Origin: Kluyvera cryocrescens NBRC 102467
GTDB lineage: Bacteria; Pseudomonadota; Gammaproteobacteria; Enterobacterales; Enterobacteriaceae
Assembly: GCF_001571285.1 (NCBI RefSeq)
Contig: NZ_BCTM01000007.1
Location: 124,001-188,000, forward strand
Direction of reading: 5' to 3'
Length of the DNA: 64,000 nucleotides
Under the pieces are notes generated by a model. It was not told the DNA's origin, ran no database searches, and saw nothing but the letters and a program-made list of their open reading frames with translations. Positions 49,629 through 57,021 of the stretch are shown piece after piece. Within the stretch, counting starts at the first letter, position 1. Every line of letters begins with the position of its first letter. Both the position numbers and the translations under genes were made by a program.

Positions 49629-49831
49629 GATTTCCCCGCATAGAACCGGGCATTAAATGCCTTCTGGTTCATCGGCTCGTTACTGTCGGTCTTACTGACA
49701 CCATCTGTTTTGGTGGCGCGGCCAGCATAAAAATCTTTGTTAAATTCGGCCTGCCCAGTACCACCGAAGATATTGCCTTCACGCGCTTCACGCGCTTTTT
49801 TCAATGCCGCGATTACAGATTCTTTGCTCAT
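49625..49831 (-). CDS. Unknown small element protein with internal repeat (68 aa)
   Basis: Not recognised. A charged N-terminus (SKESVIAALKKAREAREGN) precedes two related motifs, FNKDFYAGRATK and FNARFYAGKS, separated by about 25 residues. It overlaps both neighbours by four bases (ATGA), so the three genes are translationally coupled. The repeat suggests a short binding module used twice. Confidence 0.6.
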   Translation of the reverse strand: MSKESVIAALKKAREAREGNIFGGTGQAEFNKDFYAGRATKTDGVSKTDSNEPMNQKAFNARFYAGKS

Positions 49832-50220
49832 CGTGCGAATCCTCGAGTGATACAGGTAAAGCCGCGACCGGCTGCTTTGCTCAGTTCATTCAGGCCATTG
49901 GTCACAACATTCGATTCCCAACCGATAACCCCATTAATAGAGCGCGGCAAAGGGAAGTTCCCGTCCCTGCTCCATTCCTTCAATTTGTCAGTGGTGAGTG
50001 CTTTGCCATATTGGCGCTGATATCTCACACAAACATCATCAGGGCTTACCAGAACCACCTTACTGAGACCCAGCGGGGAGTGAAGCTCTTCGATTTGCTT
50101 CACATACCACCCATCACCCGCAGCGTACAGGCCGGATGGATGGCGCTTCTTCTCATTAGCCAAGCGGCGTTGTTCTGCGGCTCTTTTCTGCTCGGCCAGA
50201 ATTGAATCTACTTCGTTCAT
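49828..50220 (-). CDS. Unknown element protein (130 aa)
   Basis: Not recognised. Start set at ATG 50220 (MNEVDSILAEQKRAAEQRR); other in-frame ATGs lie upstream to 50328 with no better ribosome site. The N-terminus is a charged helix, the rest a mixed domain with KALTTDKLKEWSRDGNFPLP and GWESNVVTNGLNEL, reminiscent of AlpA-like 'prefer the right site' helix-turn-helix layouts but not convincing. Coupled to the two following small genes. Confidence 0.6.
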   Translation of the reverse strand: MNEVDSILAEQKRAAEQRRLANEKKRHPSGLYAAGDGWYVKQIEELHSPLGLSKVVLVSPDDVCVRYQRQYGKALTTDKLKEWSRDGNFPLPRSINGVIGWESNVVTNGLNELSKAAGRGFTCITRGFAR

Positions 50221-50346
50221 CGCTATCACCATCATTTTGAAGAATTGACGGCTTATTGTACTATCGTACTGGTTCATGAGTACATAAAGAGATAGTATAT
50301 ATTTGTCGGCCATCCTTCCGACCATCAAGCGCAGAATGACGAAACG

Positions 50347-50373
50347 GCCCCTACAGAAATGTGGGGGCTTTTT
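50347..50373 (+). terminator. Terminator-like hairpin inside the element
   Basis: Stem GCCCCTACA/TGTGGGGGC with GAAA loop and TTTTT tail on the plus strand, although no plus-strand gene precedes it; it may protect against transcription entering from the left or end a short RNA. Confidence 0.6.
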
Positions 50374-50508
50374 CGTTTTAGGAATTAACTTTGAGAAGTT
50401 TTGATTTGAGTAGGCTGCTAACTATTGCTAACTAAAATAGTCATAAAATGTAAGCATCACCCTGACATTACCCTGACCAGAACGAAGGCTTTCTCTATCG
50501 AGCGACGA

Positions 50509-50590
50509 TTAATCTGACGTCAGTAACATATCAAAAGCAAGCACGATGGCGACCTCCCGCTATCAACCAAAGGTTAATCTGGGGTCAGTA
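50509..50590 (+). repeat. Two direct repeats TTAATCTGxxGTCAGTA
   Basis: TTAATCTGACGTCAGTA at 50509-50525 and TTAATCTGGGGTCAGTA at 50574-50590, spaced 65 bases. The first includes the palindrome TGACGTCA. Possible operator sites for an element regulator. Confidence 0.45.
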
Positions 50591-50724
50591 GGGCAACAAA
50601 AAATCCAGCCTATTGAAGATTTATCCGCAAGCTATGTTTCCCCTCCTGCTAAACGCCTGCTTCAGGTGGCGCGAATTAGAGGGCTTCTAGTAAATGGGTC
50701 AGTGGCGTCCTGAGATAATCTTGC

Positions 50725-51123
50725 TTAACCAACATCTGATTGCCTGGCATTACAATACTCAAATGCCAACCATCCTGATTTTTTCATTACGACAGTCATT
50801 TCAGCTGCTTTGCCCTTCAAACCTTGTTTCATATAATCCTTGGCATCATCCCCAAGAAAAAGATGTTTTGTTTCAGTCTCAGTCCAATTTTTAACTTGGT
50901 TACAGTTAGCATCGAGATTCGTTGCCAAAAACCCATCAATAGTATTTTTAATGGTTGCGATGTGAGCAGAACTAAAACGTTCGCCATCTGCTTTACCAAA
51001 GGCAGCAGTAGCTGCGATTAACAGCTCTTGCTGAGCTGTGGCAATTGACTCTAAGTAATACTCACTCATAGCCTGCGCTGCGCCCGTTGATAACAATAGC
51101 GTTGCTATAGCAATTTTTTTCAT
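50725..51123 (-). CDS. Unknown exported protein carried by the element (132 aa)
   Basis: Not recognised. ATG 51123 opens a clean signal peptide (KKIAIATLLLSTGAAQA) and a mature helical protein with two cysteines (NCNQVKNW, FEYCNARQ) that may form a disulfide. An upstream in-frame ATG at 51162 would bury the signal sequence. GGAGG lies eight bases upstream of the chosen start. As a secreted cargo gene between replication genes and the left end, it may affect the host envelope or phage entry; this is inference only. Confidence 0.65.
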   Translation of the reverse strand: MKKIAIATLLLSTGAAQAMSEYYLESIATAQQELLIAATAAFGKADGERFSSAHIATIKNTIDGFLATNLDANCNQVKNWTETETKHLFLGDDAKDYMKQGLKGKAAEMTVVMKKSGWLAFEYCNARQSDVG

Positions 51124-51213
51124 TCCTTGAACCTCCGACCAATGGCTGGATACAACATACACGCTTTAAGCACGCAATTACTTAAAAGTCTGGCAGAAAA
51201 TAAGATTGTTGTT

Positions 51214-51331
51214 TTTGTCTGTCCCGCGTGTCCCATCTGTCCCGTTTTGTAAGTATTAAATAAATTCAATTAGTTACTAGCAGTTGCATGGGACAAAACC
51301 GGGACAAAACACGGGACAGAGCGGGACAAAA
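51214..51331. repeat. Left iteron array (origin/crr-like)
   Basis: Two opposed clusters of GGGACA: three as TGTCCC at about 51220-51245 and four as GGGACA at 51290-51328, separated by an AT-rich stretch. The whole unit is an inverted copy of the array at 55431-55550. P4-type satellites have paired ori and crr regions with iterons bound by the primase-helicase; this arrangement suggests the same. Confidence 0.75.
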
Positions 51332-51411
51332 GTTTTCCATTGAATGTTGTGGCGGTTGTACTTTGAGCGGTTCGGGCAAAAAAATACCCGCTCGGTGGCG
51401 GGTATCGGTTG

Positions 51412-53118
51412 TTAGTCTGCGAGGCTGTCACGATGAATGACATAACACCTGATTCGGGACAGGCCGGGGAGGTATCGCCGCTCATTCTTAGCTATTCCCT
51501 TCTCTTGCAGAACGTTAGCCGCTCGTCTGGCATCAAGTCCGGCAAAGATAATTTTCCAGCCTTCAGCCGGGATAACATAATCATCATTGTCGATAAAGCC
51601 TATGCGTGCCGTTGGCACTTCGCATGGTTTATTTACGTCCTGAAAACGCGCCCCGTCACGCACTATGGTTTGTCTGATACGTTCAACGATTTCATTATCT
51701 TCATGGCTTTCCGTACCTCCTCTACGCTCAATCCATGCGGTAAAGCAGACTTTCGCCGCTTCTGTCGCAGTTCCCGGACTCCAACCCGTTATCTCAGAAG
51801 ACAGTTCGCCAGCATAGGCCGCTATGGCGAACTTCTCAGCAACACGCCCGATCTGACCGGAAGGGTCTTCAGCTACAGAATTAAGAAAGGCCGATTTAAA
51901 ATCGCGCCAGCCCTCCTTAATGGTGTCGTAATTGATAGTCAGGTGATCAAGCCATGCGTTAAACGCTGTACCGTGATTTTCTCTTACTGCCTTGTCCAGA
52001 AGGTCGGCAAACAAAGCTCCGTTAGCTTCCCCGTGAAGATGCTCAAAACAGGCAAATTCGCAGTTATCAGCAGGTATGTTAATCACTCGCATTTCCTGCC
52101 CGGCATATGTACTTTTCCGAACCGAATCAGCATGGGATTTGAGATCAATTTCACCATTGGATAATAGCGCTAAACACCATTGCTGAATCTCTTTGGCTGT
52201 TCCGTTTTTGGTGCTTCGTTGCTTGCCTTTCCCATTCGGAAGCATGTACGCGATTTCCCCGGCTTTGCTTGCGTCTACTTGTGCGATTTCATCAAGGCAC
52301 AGAAGGCCGTCATTATGGCGTGCGGCGATACCTTCTAGCCCGTTATCGGTAGCCCTCCATGAGCGAATATATTCTTTAGGGTCAGATAAAACGGAAGCAG
52401 CAACTGTCATTGAGCGGGATTTGCCTGAAGATGACGCCCCTACATAATGGAAGCAGAACCCATCAACTCCCAGCATGGTGAGCATAGGGGACAGGAAGGC
52501 AGTAGACACAGCCAGAACCAGACGACTATTGCCAACACACAACGCCGCTACCTCATCACGCCATGTATCTAGCGTGCCGCAGAATGGCTCTGGTTTGACG
52601 CGGGCATTCACCTGATAGACAACCATATCTTTATCGATTGGGTTAAATGTCCGTACCGGGGTCACGTATACAGCAGGCTTAAACCAACCGCAGCGAGTAA
52701 CGCAGGTTAACCGGCTTTGGTGGGATTGCCCTTTGAGATAGCGGATAAACGCCTTCTCATCCCAGATACGCAGGCCGCCGTTAACAAGTATGCTAATGGC
52801 TTCCGCTCCGCCATTTGCGTAAAGTGAGGTTGCGGGCATCGCCCATTTCTTTGGCATCCCGTCACGATCACACCATGACAGAAGTTTGCCCCATGACTCG
52901 TTATCGTTGTCTCTGGTTTCCGCAGTAACCTCAATAACATCAGATATACAAACAGGTGCCGGATTGGGGTTTTTCTCTGTAGGCGCTCTGTAGAAGTAAA
53001 CGCCAGCCTCCCCACGCTCTCTGTCGTACTCCCGATGTACCCAGTAAAACGGCGGCAGCTTCTCTACTGGTGGCTTATCTTTGTGTGCTGACAAGGCGAC
53101 AACATTATCCGTACTCAT
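51412..53118 (-). CDS. DUF927 replication helicase
   Basis: Predicted AAA+-like replication helicase of 568 aa. The DUF927 core has Walker A GASSSGKS, Walker B GLLCLDEIAQ and a following arginine-containing sensor region, with an N-terminal domain and a C-terminal winged-helix-like end. ATG 53118 overlaps the primase stop (ATGA), so primase and helicase are made in a coupled way; in phage P4 the two activities are fused in the alpha protein. It likely unwinds the element's origin at the flanking GGGACA iterons. Confidence 0.85.
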   Translation of the reverse strand: MSTDNVVALSAHKDKPPVEKLPPFYWVHREYDRERGEAGVYFYRAPTEKNPNPAPVCISDVIEVTAETRDNDNESWGKLLSWCDRDGMPKKWAMPATSLYANGGAEAISILVNGGLRIWDEKAFIRYLKGQSHQSRLTCVTRCGWFKPAVYVTPVRTFNPIDKDMVVYQVNARVKPEPFCGTLDTWRDEVAALCVGNSRLVLAVSTAFLSPMLTMLGVDGFCFHYVGASSSGKSRSMTVAASVLSDPKEYIRSWRATDNGLEGIAARHNDGLLCLDEIAQVDASKAGEIAYMLPNGKGKQRSTKNGTAKEIQQWCLALLSNGEIDLKSHADSVRKSTYAGQEMRVINIPADNCEFACFEHLHGEANGALFADLLDKAVRENHGTAFNAWLDHLTINYDTIKEGWRDFKSAFLNSVAEDPSGQIGRVAEKFAIAAYAGELSSEITGWSPGTATEAAKVCFTAWIERRGGTESHEDNEIVERIRQTIVRDGARFQDVNKPCEVPTARIGFIDNDDYVIPAEGWKIIFAGLDARRAANVLQEKGIAKNERRYLPGLSRIRCYVIHRDSLAD

Positions 53119-53984
53119 GCCACTGCCTCCCATTTCTTCACCAGTTCATCTTTGTGATCGTTCCAGTCGCCATGACTGGACGGGATTAGTAACTCACAAC
53201 GGTAGCGGCTTGCCGCGTCAATGGCTTTAGTTACTCCCGGGTTGCCATCTGTATTCGCGTCATTATCGGCGGCAATGATGATGCGGGCGCGTGGAAATTC
53301 ACTGCGTACACTCTCAGCAACCTCACGCAGGTTTCCGGCAGTAAAGGCGACGCAGACCGGGCAGCCCGTTATCTCTCGAACGGTGGCGGCGGTGGCATAG
53401 CCTTCAGCGATAAAGACGGTTTTGCCATTGACGACTAACCCGCCCAGCCAATAGCGTCCACCTTTCAATAGTGCGCCAGATTTAAAGCGCTTTGTGCCGT
53501 CCGGCATAATGTACTGAATGGACTGTACACTTCCGTACTGGTCATGGATTGGAATTAGTAACCAGTCACCAGATTGATAAATGCCGTGCGCTTTAACACC
53601 TTTGCGCATCAGGTAGGGATGTTCATCACTGGCGAGGATTGCGTTACCAATCTTGGTTCGACACTCAGCAGCGGCGGCAACCTCCGCTTTACGTTGTATC
53701 GCCCCAATTGCCCGGCGTGCTTCCATCATCACGCGCTTACGTTCAATGCTGTTGACCTGTACACCATCGGCAAAGTGACACGCGGTTATGCCAGTTTTCC
53801 AGCTACCAAAAGCACAGCCCGCGCCATCAGGGAATGGGTAAGCCCAGCCATTAAGTGAGCCGGATTTATCGCCCTCGATACGAAAGCGGACTACGTTACC
53901 GGGTATTAGTTCTGGCAGCTCGCAAGGAATAACACCAGCTTCGCGCATGGTGTCAGACAGTGATTGTCTTTGAAGTGTACTCAT
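53115..53984 (-). CDS. TOPRIM primase
   Basis: DNA primase-like protein of 289 aa. After an N-terminal domain it has the TOPRIM motifs VFIAEGYATAATVREITG (catalytic Glu) and IIIAADNDANTDGNPG (metal-binding Asp-x-Asp). No clear zinc ribbon of the P4-alpha type with paired CxxC is visible at the N-terminus. It ends by overlapping the helicase start and forms the replication module with it. Confidence 0.85.
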   Translation of the reverse strand: MSTLQRQSLSDTMREAGVIPCELPELIPGNVVRFRIEGDKSGSLNGWAYPFPDGAGCAFGSWKTGITACHFADGVQVNSIERKRVMMEARRAIGAIQRKAEVAAAAECRTKIGNAILASDEHPYLMRKGVKAHGIYQSGDWLLIPIHDQYGSVQSIQYIMPDGTKRFKSGALLKGGRYWLGGLVVNGKTVFIAEGYATAATVREITGCPVCVAFTAGNLREVAESVRSEFPRARIIIAADNDANTDGNPGVTKAIDAASRYRCELLIPSSHGDWNDHKDELVKKWEAVA

Positions 53985-54066
53985 ATATACTTTTACCTGT
54001 TATGCGCTGGCGGATTGGTCGCCAAACTTCACCGCCAGCGAATGAATTAATATGTTTTTAGTAGTG

Positions 54067-54516
54067 CTAATCGGCATCCTTTGGGGTGCCGTTTTGCTTT
54101 ATCCGGTCATTAATTTCCTCCAGCAAGTCTTCAGCCTTAACCAATTCTCTGATTGCCTTTGCTGTCCGCGCTGCCTCTGCTTCAGCTTTGTCGGCTGATT
54201 TTTTGGCTAACTGTTCGCGCCTTTCGGCTCTGGCTTGAGCATCCAACTCCCAATCGCATGAAAGGTGGCGGCCATCTAGATACCTGCTTACGATAACGCC
54301 TCTTTCATCCGTATCCTCATGAATGAACCACCAGCCATGCTTCTCGTTCATTAATTGCTGCAATGGTGAGCGATAGTGTTTACCTGCTATTTGAAGTAAT
54401 TCGTCTTCACAAACAGGGCCATCAACCAGCGCGCGCCAGATTCGATATGCCTTTGTGCCTGGCTTAGGGATAGTGTGCAACGGCGCAGTAATCAGGATTT
54501 TCTCCCAGTTCTTCAT
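54067..54516 (-). CDS. Unknown element protein with C-terminal coiled coil (149 aa)
   Basis: Not recognised. ATG 54516 overlaps the AlpA-like gene stop (ATGA). The N-terminal half (TIPKPGTKAYRIWRALVDGPVCEDELLQIAGKH) looks like a winged-helix or helix-turn-helix fold; the C-terminal half is an Ala/Lys/Glu-rich coiled coil. Position between alpA and pri suggests a replication or control role. Confidence 0.65.
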   Translation of the reverse strand: MKNWEKILITAPLHTIPKPGTKAYRIWRALVDGPVCEDELLQIAGKHYRSPLQQLMNEKHGWWFIHEDTDERGVIVSRYLDGRHLSCDWELDAQARAERREQLAKKSADKAEAEAARTAKAIRELVKAEDLLEEINDRIKQNGTPKDAD

Positions 54517-54689
54517 TTTTTGGCCTCCAGCCATGAGTTGATTTCCGCAGTTGAGAATGCCGCCACTCTGGGGGACAGTTTCACCGGCTTCGGCATCTTT
54601 CCAGCTTTAACCCAGCGCCATAATGACGGCATTGAAATACCTAATTCTTCAGCAAGATTTTTAGGTCTGATATAGCTCGGTTTTAACAT
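54513..54689 (-). CDS. alpA: AlpA-family regulator
   Basis: 58-residue DNA-binding protein of the AlpA/excisionase type: YIRPKNLAEELGISMPSLWRWVKAG is the helix-turn-helix, followed by KMPKPVKLSPRVAAFSTAEI and the terminal helix NSWLEAK. AlpA proteins activate the integrase or excision in P4-like and PICI elements. It overlaps the downstream gene by four bases. Confidence 0.85.
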   Translation of the reverse strand: MLKPSYIRPKNLAEELGISMPSLWRWVKAGKMPKPVKLSPRVAAFSTAEINSWLEAKK

Positions 54690-54779
54690 ATATGCCTCGA
54701 TAGCTTGTTAGTATCACGGGTAGTCCGTAGAGCTAAGAATGCCACCCCAGATATCGAGATAAGTCAGTTATCGTCCGCA

Positions 54780-55379
54780 TCAGATTTTTTTTTTCGTTTC
54801 CCTTATCGACTTAGATATTGAGCCCTTCTTAGCACTTCTCACGCGATCACCTTCAACGGCCAACTCAACTAGGCCATCCGGCTTTTCTGTCACGGCATCT
54901 TTATATTTTTCTTTAAGCCAGTTAATAAAATCATCTTCTGGCTTTTTTTTGGGCAGCGCATGCGTACCCTCTTCAATCGCGTCAAGATATGTTCTGATAT
55001 AAGACTCAAATATCCCTGGGCGGCTACCATTTTTGCCACCATTTGATTGTACTTTTCGAACCTTTTCTTTGCCGTCATGAATAGCATTGATGATTCCTCC
55101 TGCCGCTTGAATATCTTGGCGGTGTGTTTCAATCACCTGGCCGTAATGACTACTAACAAAATTGGCGTTCATCTCAGCGAGTCTCAATGAATGCCGCAAT
55201 TGAGCATTTTCTCTGGATAGTTCTGCGAGGGCAGATTCTGTATTTCCTGATAGCGCGTTATTTAGAGTCTCAATGTGAGCATTTAGCCTCACTATCTCTA
55301 ACTCATTCTCCTTCGCTTGCCTTAAGTAACTAGCCAGCGCTTCATCAGATAACCCCATTTGGTTTTGTAAATTGCTCAT
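54780..55379 (-). CDS. Unknown coiled-coil protein of the element (199 aa)
   Basis: Not recognised. Residues about 15-85 form a strongly predicted coiled coil (Leu/Glu/Asn-rich heptads), followed by a basic region (GKEKVRKVQSNGGKNGSRPG) and a Lys-rich C-terminus. It lies between the right iteron array and the alpA gene, with its start 51 bases from the array, so it may be controlled by origin binding. Confidence 0.65.
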   Translation of the reverse strand: MSNLQNQMGLSDEALASYLRQAKENELEIVRLNAHIETLNNALSGNTESALAELSRENAQLRHSLRLAEMNANFVSSHYGQVIETHRQDIQAAGGIINAIHDGKEKVRKVQSNGGKNGSRPGIFESYIRTYLDAIEEGTHALPKKKPEDDFINWLKEKYKDAVTEKPDGLVELAVEGDRVRSAKKGSISKSIRETKKKI

Positions 55380-55430
55380 TATTCACCCTACACGTCTGTT
55401 ATTTGTACTACCCACCAGTGTTGAGACAGG

Positions 55431-55550
55431 TTTTTGTCCCGTCCTGTCCCGTGTTTTGTCCCGGTTTTGTCCCATAACCATTCTTGTAACCAGCTGTATT
55501 TATTGAGTCTTTACAAAACGGGACAAGCGGGACAGATGGGACAAGCAAAA
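55431..55550. repeat. Right iteron array (inverted copy of left array)
   Basis: About 120 bases with TGTCCC units on the left half and GGGACA units on the right half, separated by an AT-rich stretch containing TTGTAACCAGC. Reverse-complemented, it aligns with 51214-51331, including the shared GGGACAAAACCGGGACAAAA block. It sits directly beside the integrase 3' end. Confidence 0.78.
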
Positions 55551-55566
55551 AAACAATATTGAAAAT

Positions 55567-56826
55567 CTATCTGGCTTGCCTCAGTGGTGTAACGTTGTAC
55601 TCTTCGCCCCGTTCAAGCGCTTCCATCAGGTTGCCCAGCATGGCCAGCGCTTCCCGCCGTTCGTTTAAATATTGGTGACGGTTGTAGATGCCTTCGACGC
55701 CTTTAATGCGGTGATTAAGGCAACGCTCAGCAACAATGGGATTCACACCTAACGCTTCGAGATGGGTTCGGGCGGTGCGCCTAAGGTCGTGGATTGTGAA
55801 ATTGAGAACACCTGGCATCTCATGCTTAACCTTCGCCAGCGCAACGGGTAGGGTGCTTTCCTGAATATGGGGGATCATGCGATGCTGTTGCTTACGTGCT
55901 GGCAGTACCCATTTGCTATTACAGGAAAGAAGGTTAAGCTCCTCAAGCCATTCGATAGCCTGTTTTGGCAGTGGAATATCAATCCCGTCGCCTGTCTTTG
56001 TGCGTTCGCCCGGTAAGTACCAAATGCCGTTGGCTAAATCGAACTCGCTCCAGCGTGCGGCGCACAGTTCCATCTTGCGGACGCATGTCACTAGCAACAA
56101 CTTCATGGTTAATTCATTTTGGCGGCTAAACCCTTTCGCCATACGCATGGCCTCGAAGAATTGAACCAGTTCCGCTCTGGTTAGCCAGCGGCTTCGGGAC
56201 TGCTCTTTACCTCCGGCATCACTCATATCAAAAGCGGCTGCGGGGTTAACATCAATTATTCCCAGCTTGATCGCATGATCAAAGATACGGCGTACCCAGC
56301 GCAGGACGTCATTAGCAACGGAAGGCGCTCCACGTTTCAGGATTGCCTGAAGTAATGAATCAATATCCTTAGGCTTTATTTCTTTGATCTTCTTTTTACC
56401 CATGCGCGGATTTATGTCTTTCTGAAGACGGCGGCGCAGAATGTCAGGGTGTTTCCATGTACCCAGCACTTTCTTCTTAAAATAGTCTTCAGCGACTTCA
56501 GCCACGGTTTTATCGTTCCGGTCAGCTTCTATTTTGGCTTTTACCTCTGCCTTACGTTCCTGCTTCTCTCCGGCAACGTCATATCCAAGGGAAACGCGAG
56601 CGGCTAGCTCTCGGGTGATTTCACGGGCTTTAGCTAATGAGATAGCGCCATATGTGCCAATGGTCATTACACGGGGTTTGCCTGCTAACCGATATCGAAA
56701 GCGCCATGAAGGGATTGTGTCGTGGGTTCTATAACGTAGGTACAAGCCGTTACCGTCCGCCTTGCCCTCGAAGCGCGTTCCGGCTTTTATCCATGCCTTG
56801 ATTTGAATGTCTGTTAGCTTGCCCAT
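55567..56826 (-). CDS. int: Tyrosine site-specific integrase (P4 type)
   Basis: Integrates and, with AlpA, excises the element. The 419 aa protein has a DUF4102 N-terminal arm-binding domain (LTDIQIKAWIKAGTRFEGKADGNGLYLRY), a core-binding middle and a catalytic domain with Arg in TCVRKMELCAARW, HDLRRTARTHLE, and the Tyr nucleophile within GVEGIYNRHQY. ATG 56826 is chosen with AGGTGA just upstream; GTG 56832 is an alternative. It lies next to the right attachment site, as usual for this class. Confidence 0.93.
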   Translation of the reverse strand: MGKLTDIQIKAWIKAGTRFEGKADGNGLYLRYRTHDTIPSWRFRYRLAGKPRVMTIGTYGAISLAKAREITRELAARVSLGYDVAGEKQERKAEVKAKIEADRNDKTVAEVAEDYFKKKVLGTWKHPDILRRRLQKDINPRMGKKKIKEIKPKDIDSLLQAILKRGAPSVANDVLRWVRRIFDHAIKLGIIDVNPAAAFDMSDAGGKEQSRSRWLTRAELVQFFEAMRMAKGFSRQNELTMKLLLVTCVRKMELCAARWSEFDLANGIWYLPGERTKTGDGIDIPLPKQAIEWLEELNLLSCNSKWVLPARKQQHRMIPHIQESTLPVALAKVKHEMPGVLNFTIHDLRRTARTHLEALGVNPIVAERCLNHRIKGVEGIYNRHQYLNERREALAMLGNLMEALERGEEYNVTPLRQAR

Positions 56827-56873
56827 ATTCACCTATATCTAGTACCCGATTAAGAGTTTGCCTTTCGTGGCTT

Positions 56874-56891
56874 TGTACACGCTAGGGTACA
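56874..56891 (+). repeat. Right arm-type repeat of the element
   Basis: TGTACACGCTAGGGTACA, direct counterpart of the left repeat, 117 bases inside the right core and upstream of int. Confidence 0.65.
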
Positions 56892-56935
56892 CAAGAAATA
56901 TGCGCTTTTATGATACTAACTGCAACCTCGTGACA

Positions 56936-56962
56936 TTAAAAAAGCCCGTGTTTAGCGGGCTT
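56936..56962 (-). terminator. Terminator supplied by the element downstream of yicC
   Basis: Minus-strand stem AAGCCCG/CGGGCTT with seven-base loop and TTTTTT-rich tail, 38 bases after the yicC stop. It replaces the native terminator now at 49007-49034. Confidence 0.75.
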
Positions 56963-57000
56963 ACGTGGTTTTATGATTCTATGTGATATGGGATGATACG

Positions 57001-57021
57001 TTACTCAATGTTCTGAATCTG
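57001..57021. other. Right attachment site (current yicC 3' end)
   Basis: Last 21 bases of yicC, matching 49059-49079 with two synonymous differences. The crossover must lie within the shared 14 bases at 57008-57021. Confidence 0.85.

Larger units (their letters stand above)
50221..50724. other. Non-coding stretch inside the element
   Basis: About 500 bases without a supportable gene. It contains a plus-strand terminator-like hairpin (50347-50373), a short tandem of GCTAACT near 50420, and two direct copies of TTAATCTG-NN-GTCAGTA. It probably holds the promoter for the four small genes to its left. Confidence 0.55.
49066..57021. mobile_element. Integrated P4/PICI-like satellite element in yicC
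   Basis: About 8 kb bounded by the 14-bp direct repeat ATGTTCTGAATCTG. All protein genes found are on the minus strand: integrase, coiled-coil protein, AlpA-like regulator, unknown, TOPRIM primase, DUF927 helicase, exported protein, and four small unknown genes. Iteron arrays lie on both sides of the replication genes. The layout int-alpA-pri-rep resembles Gram-negative phage-inducible islands and P4-type satellites. No terminase or capsid gene is recognised, so it may be a minimal or reduced satellite. Codon use and AT content differ visibly from the yicC-rph backbone. Confidence 0.85.

Noticed and set aside
50509-50525. TGACGTCA as a CRE-type site
   Set aside because: That is a eukaryotic factor site; in a bacterial element the palindrome is at most an unknown operator.
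51214-55550. GGGACA arrays as CRISPR repeats
   Set aside because: Units are only about 6-10 bases with very short, irregular spacing and both orientations; no cas genes are present.
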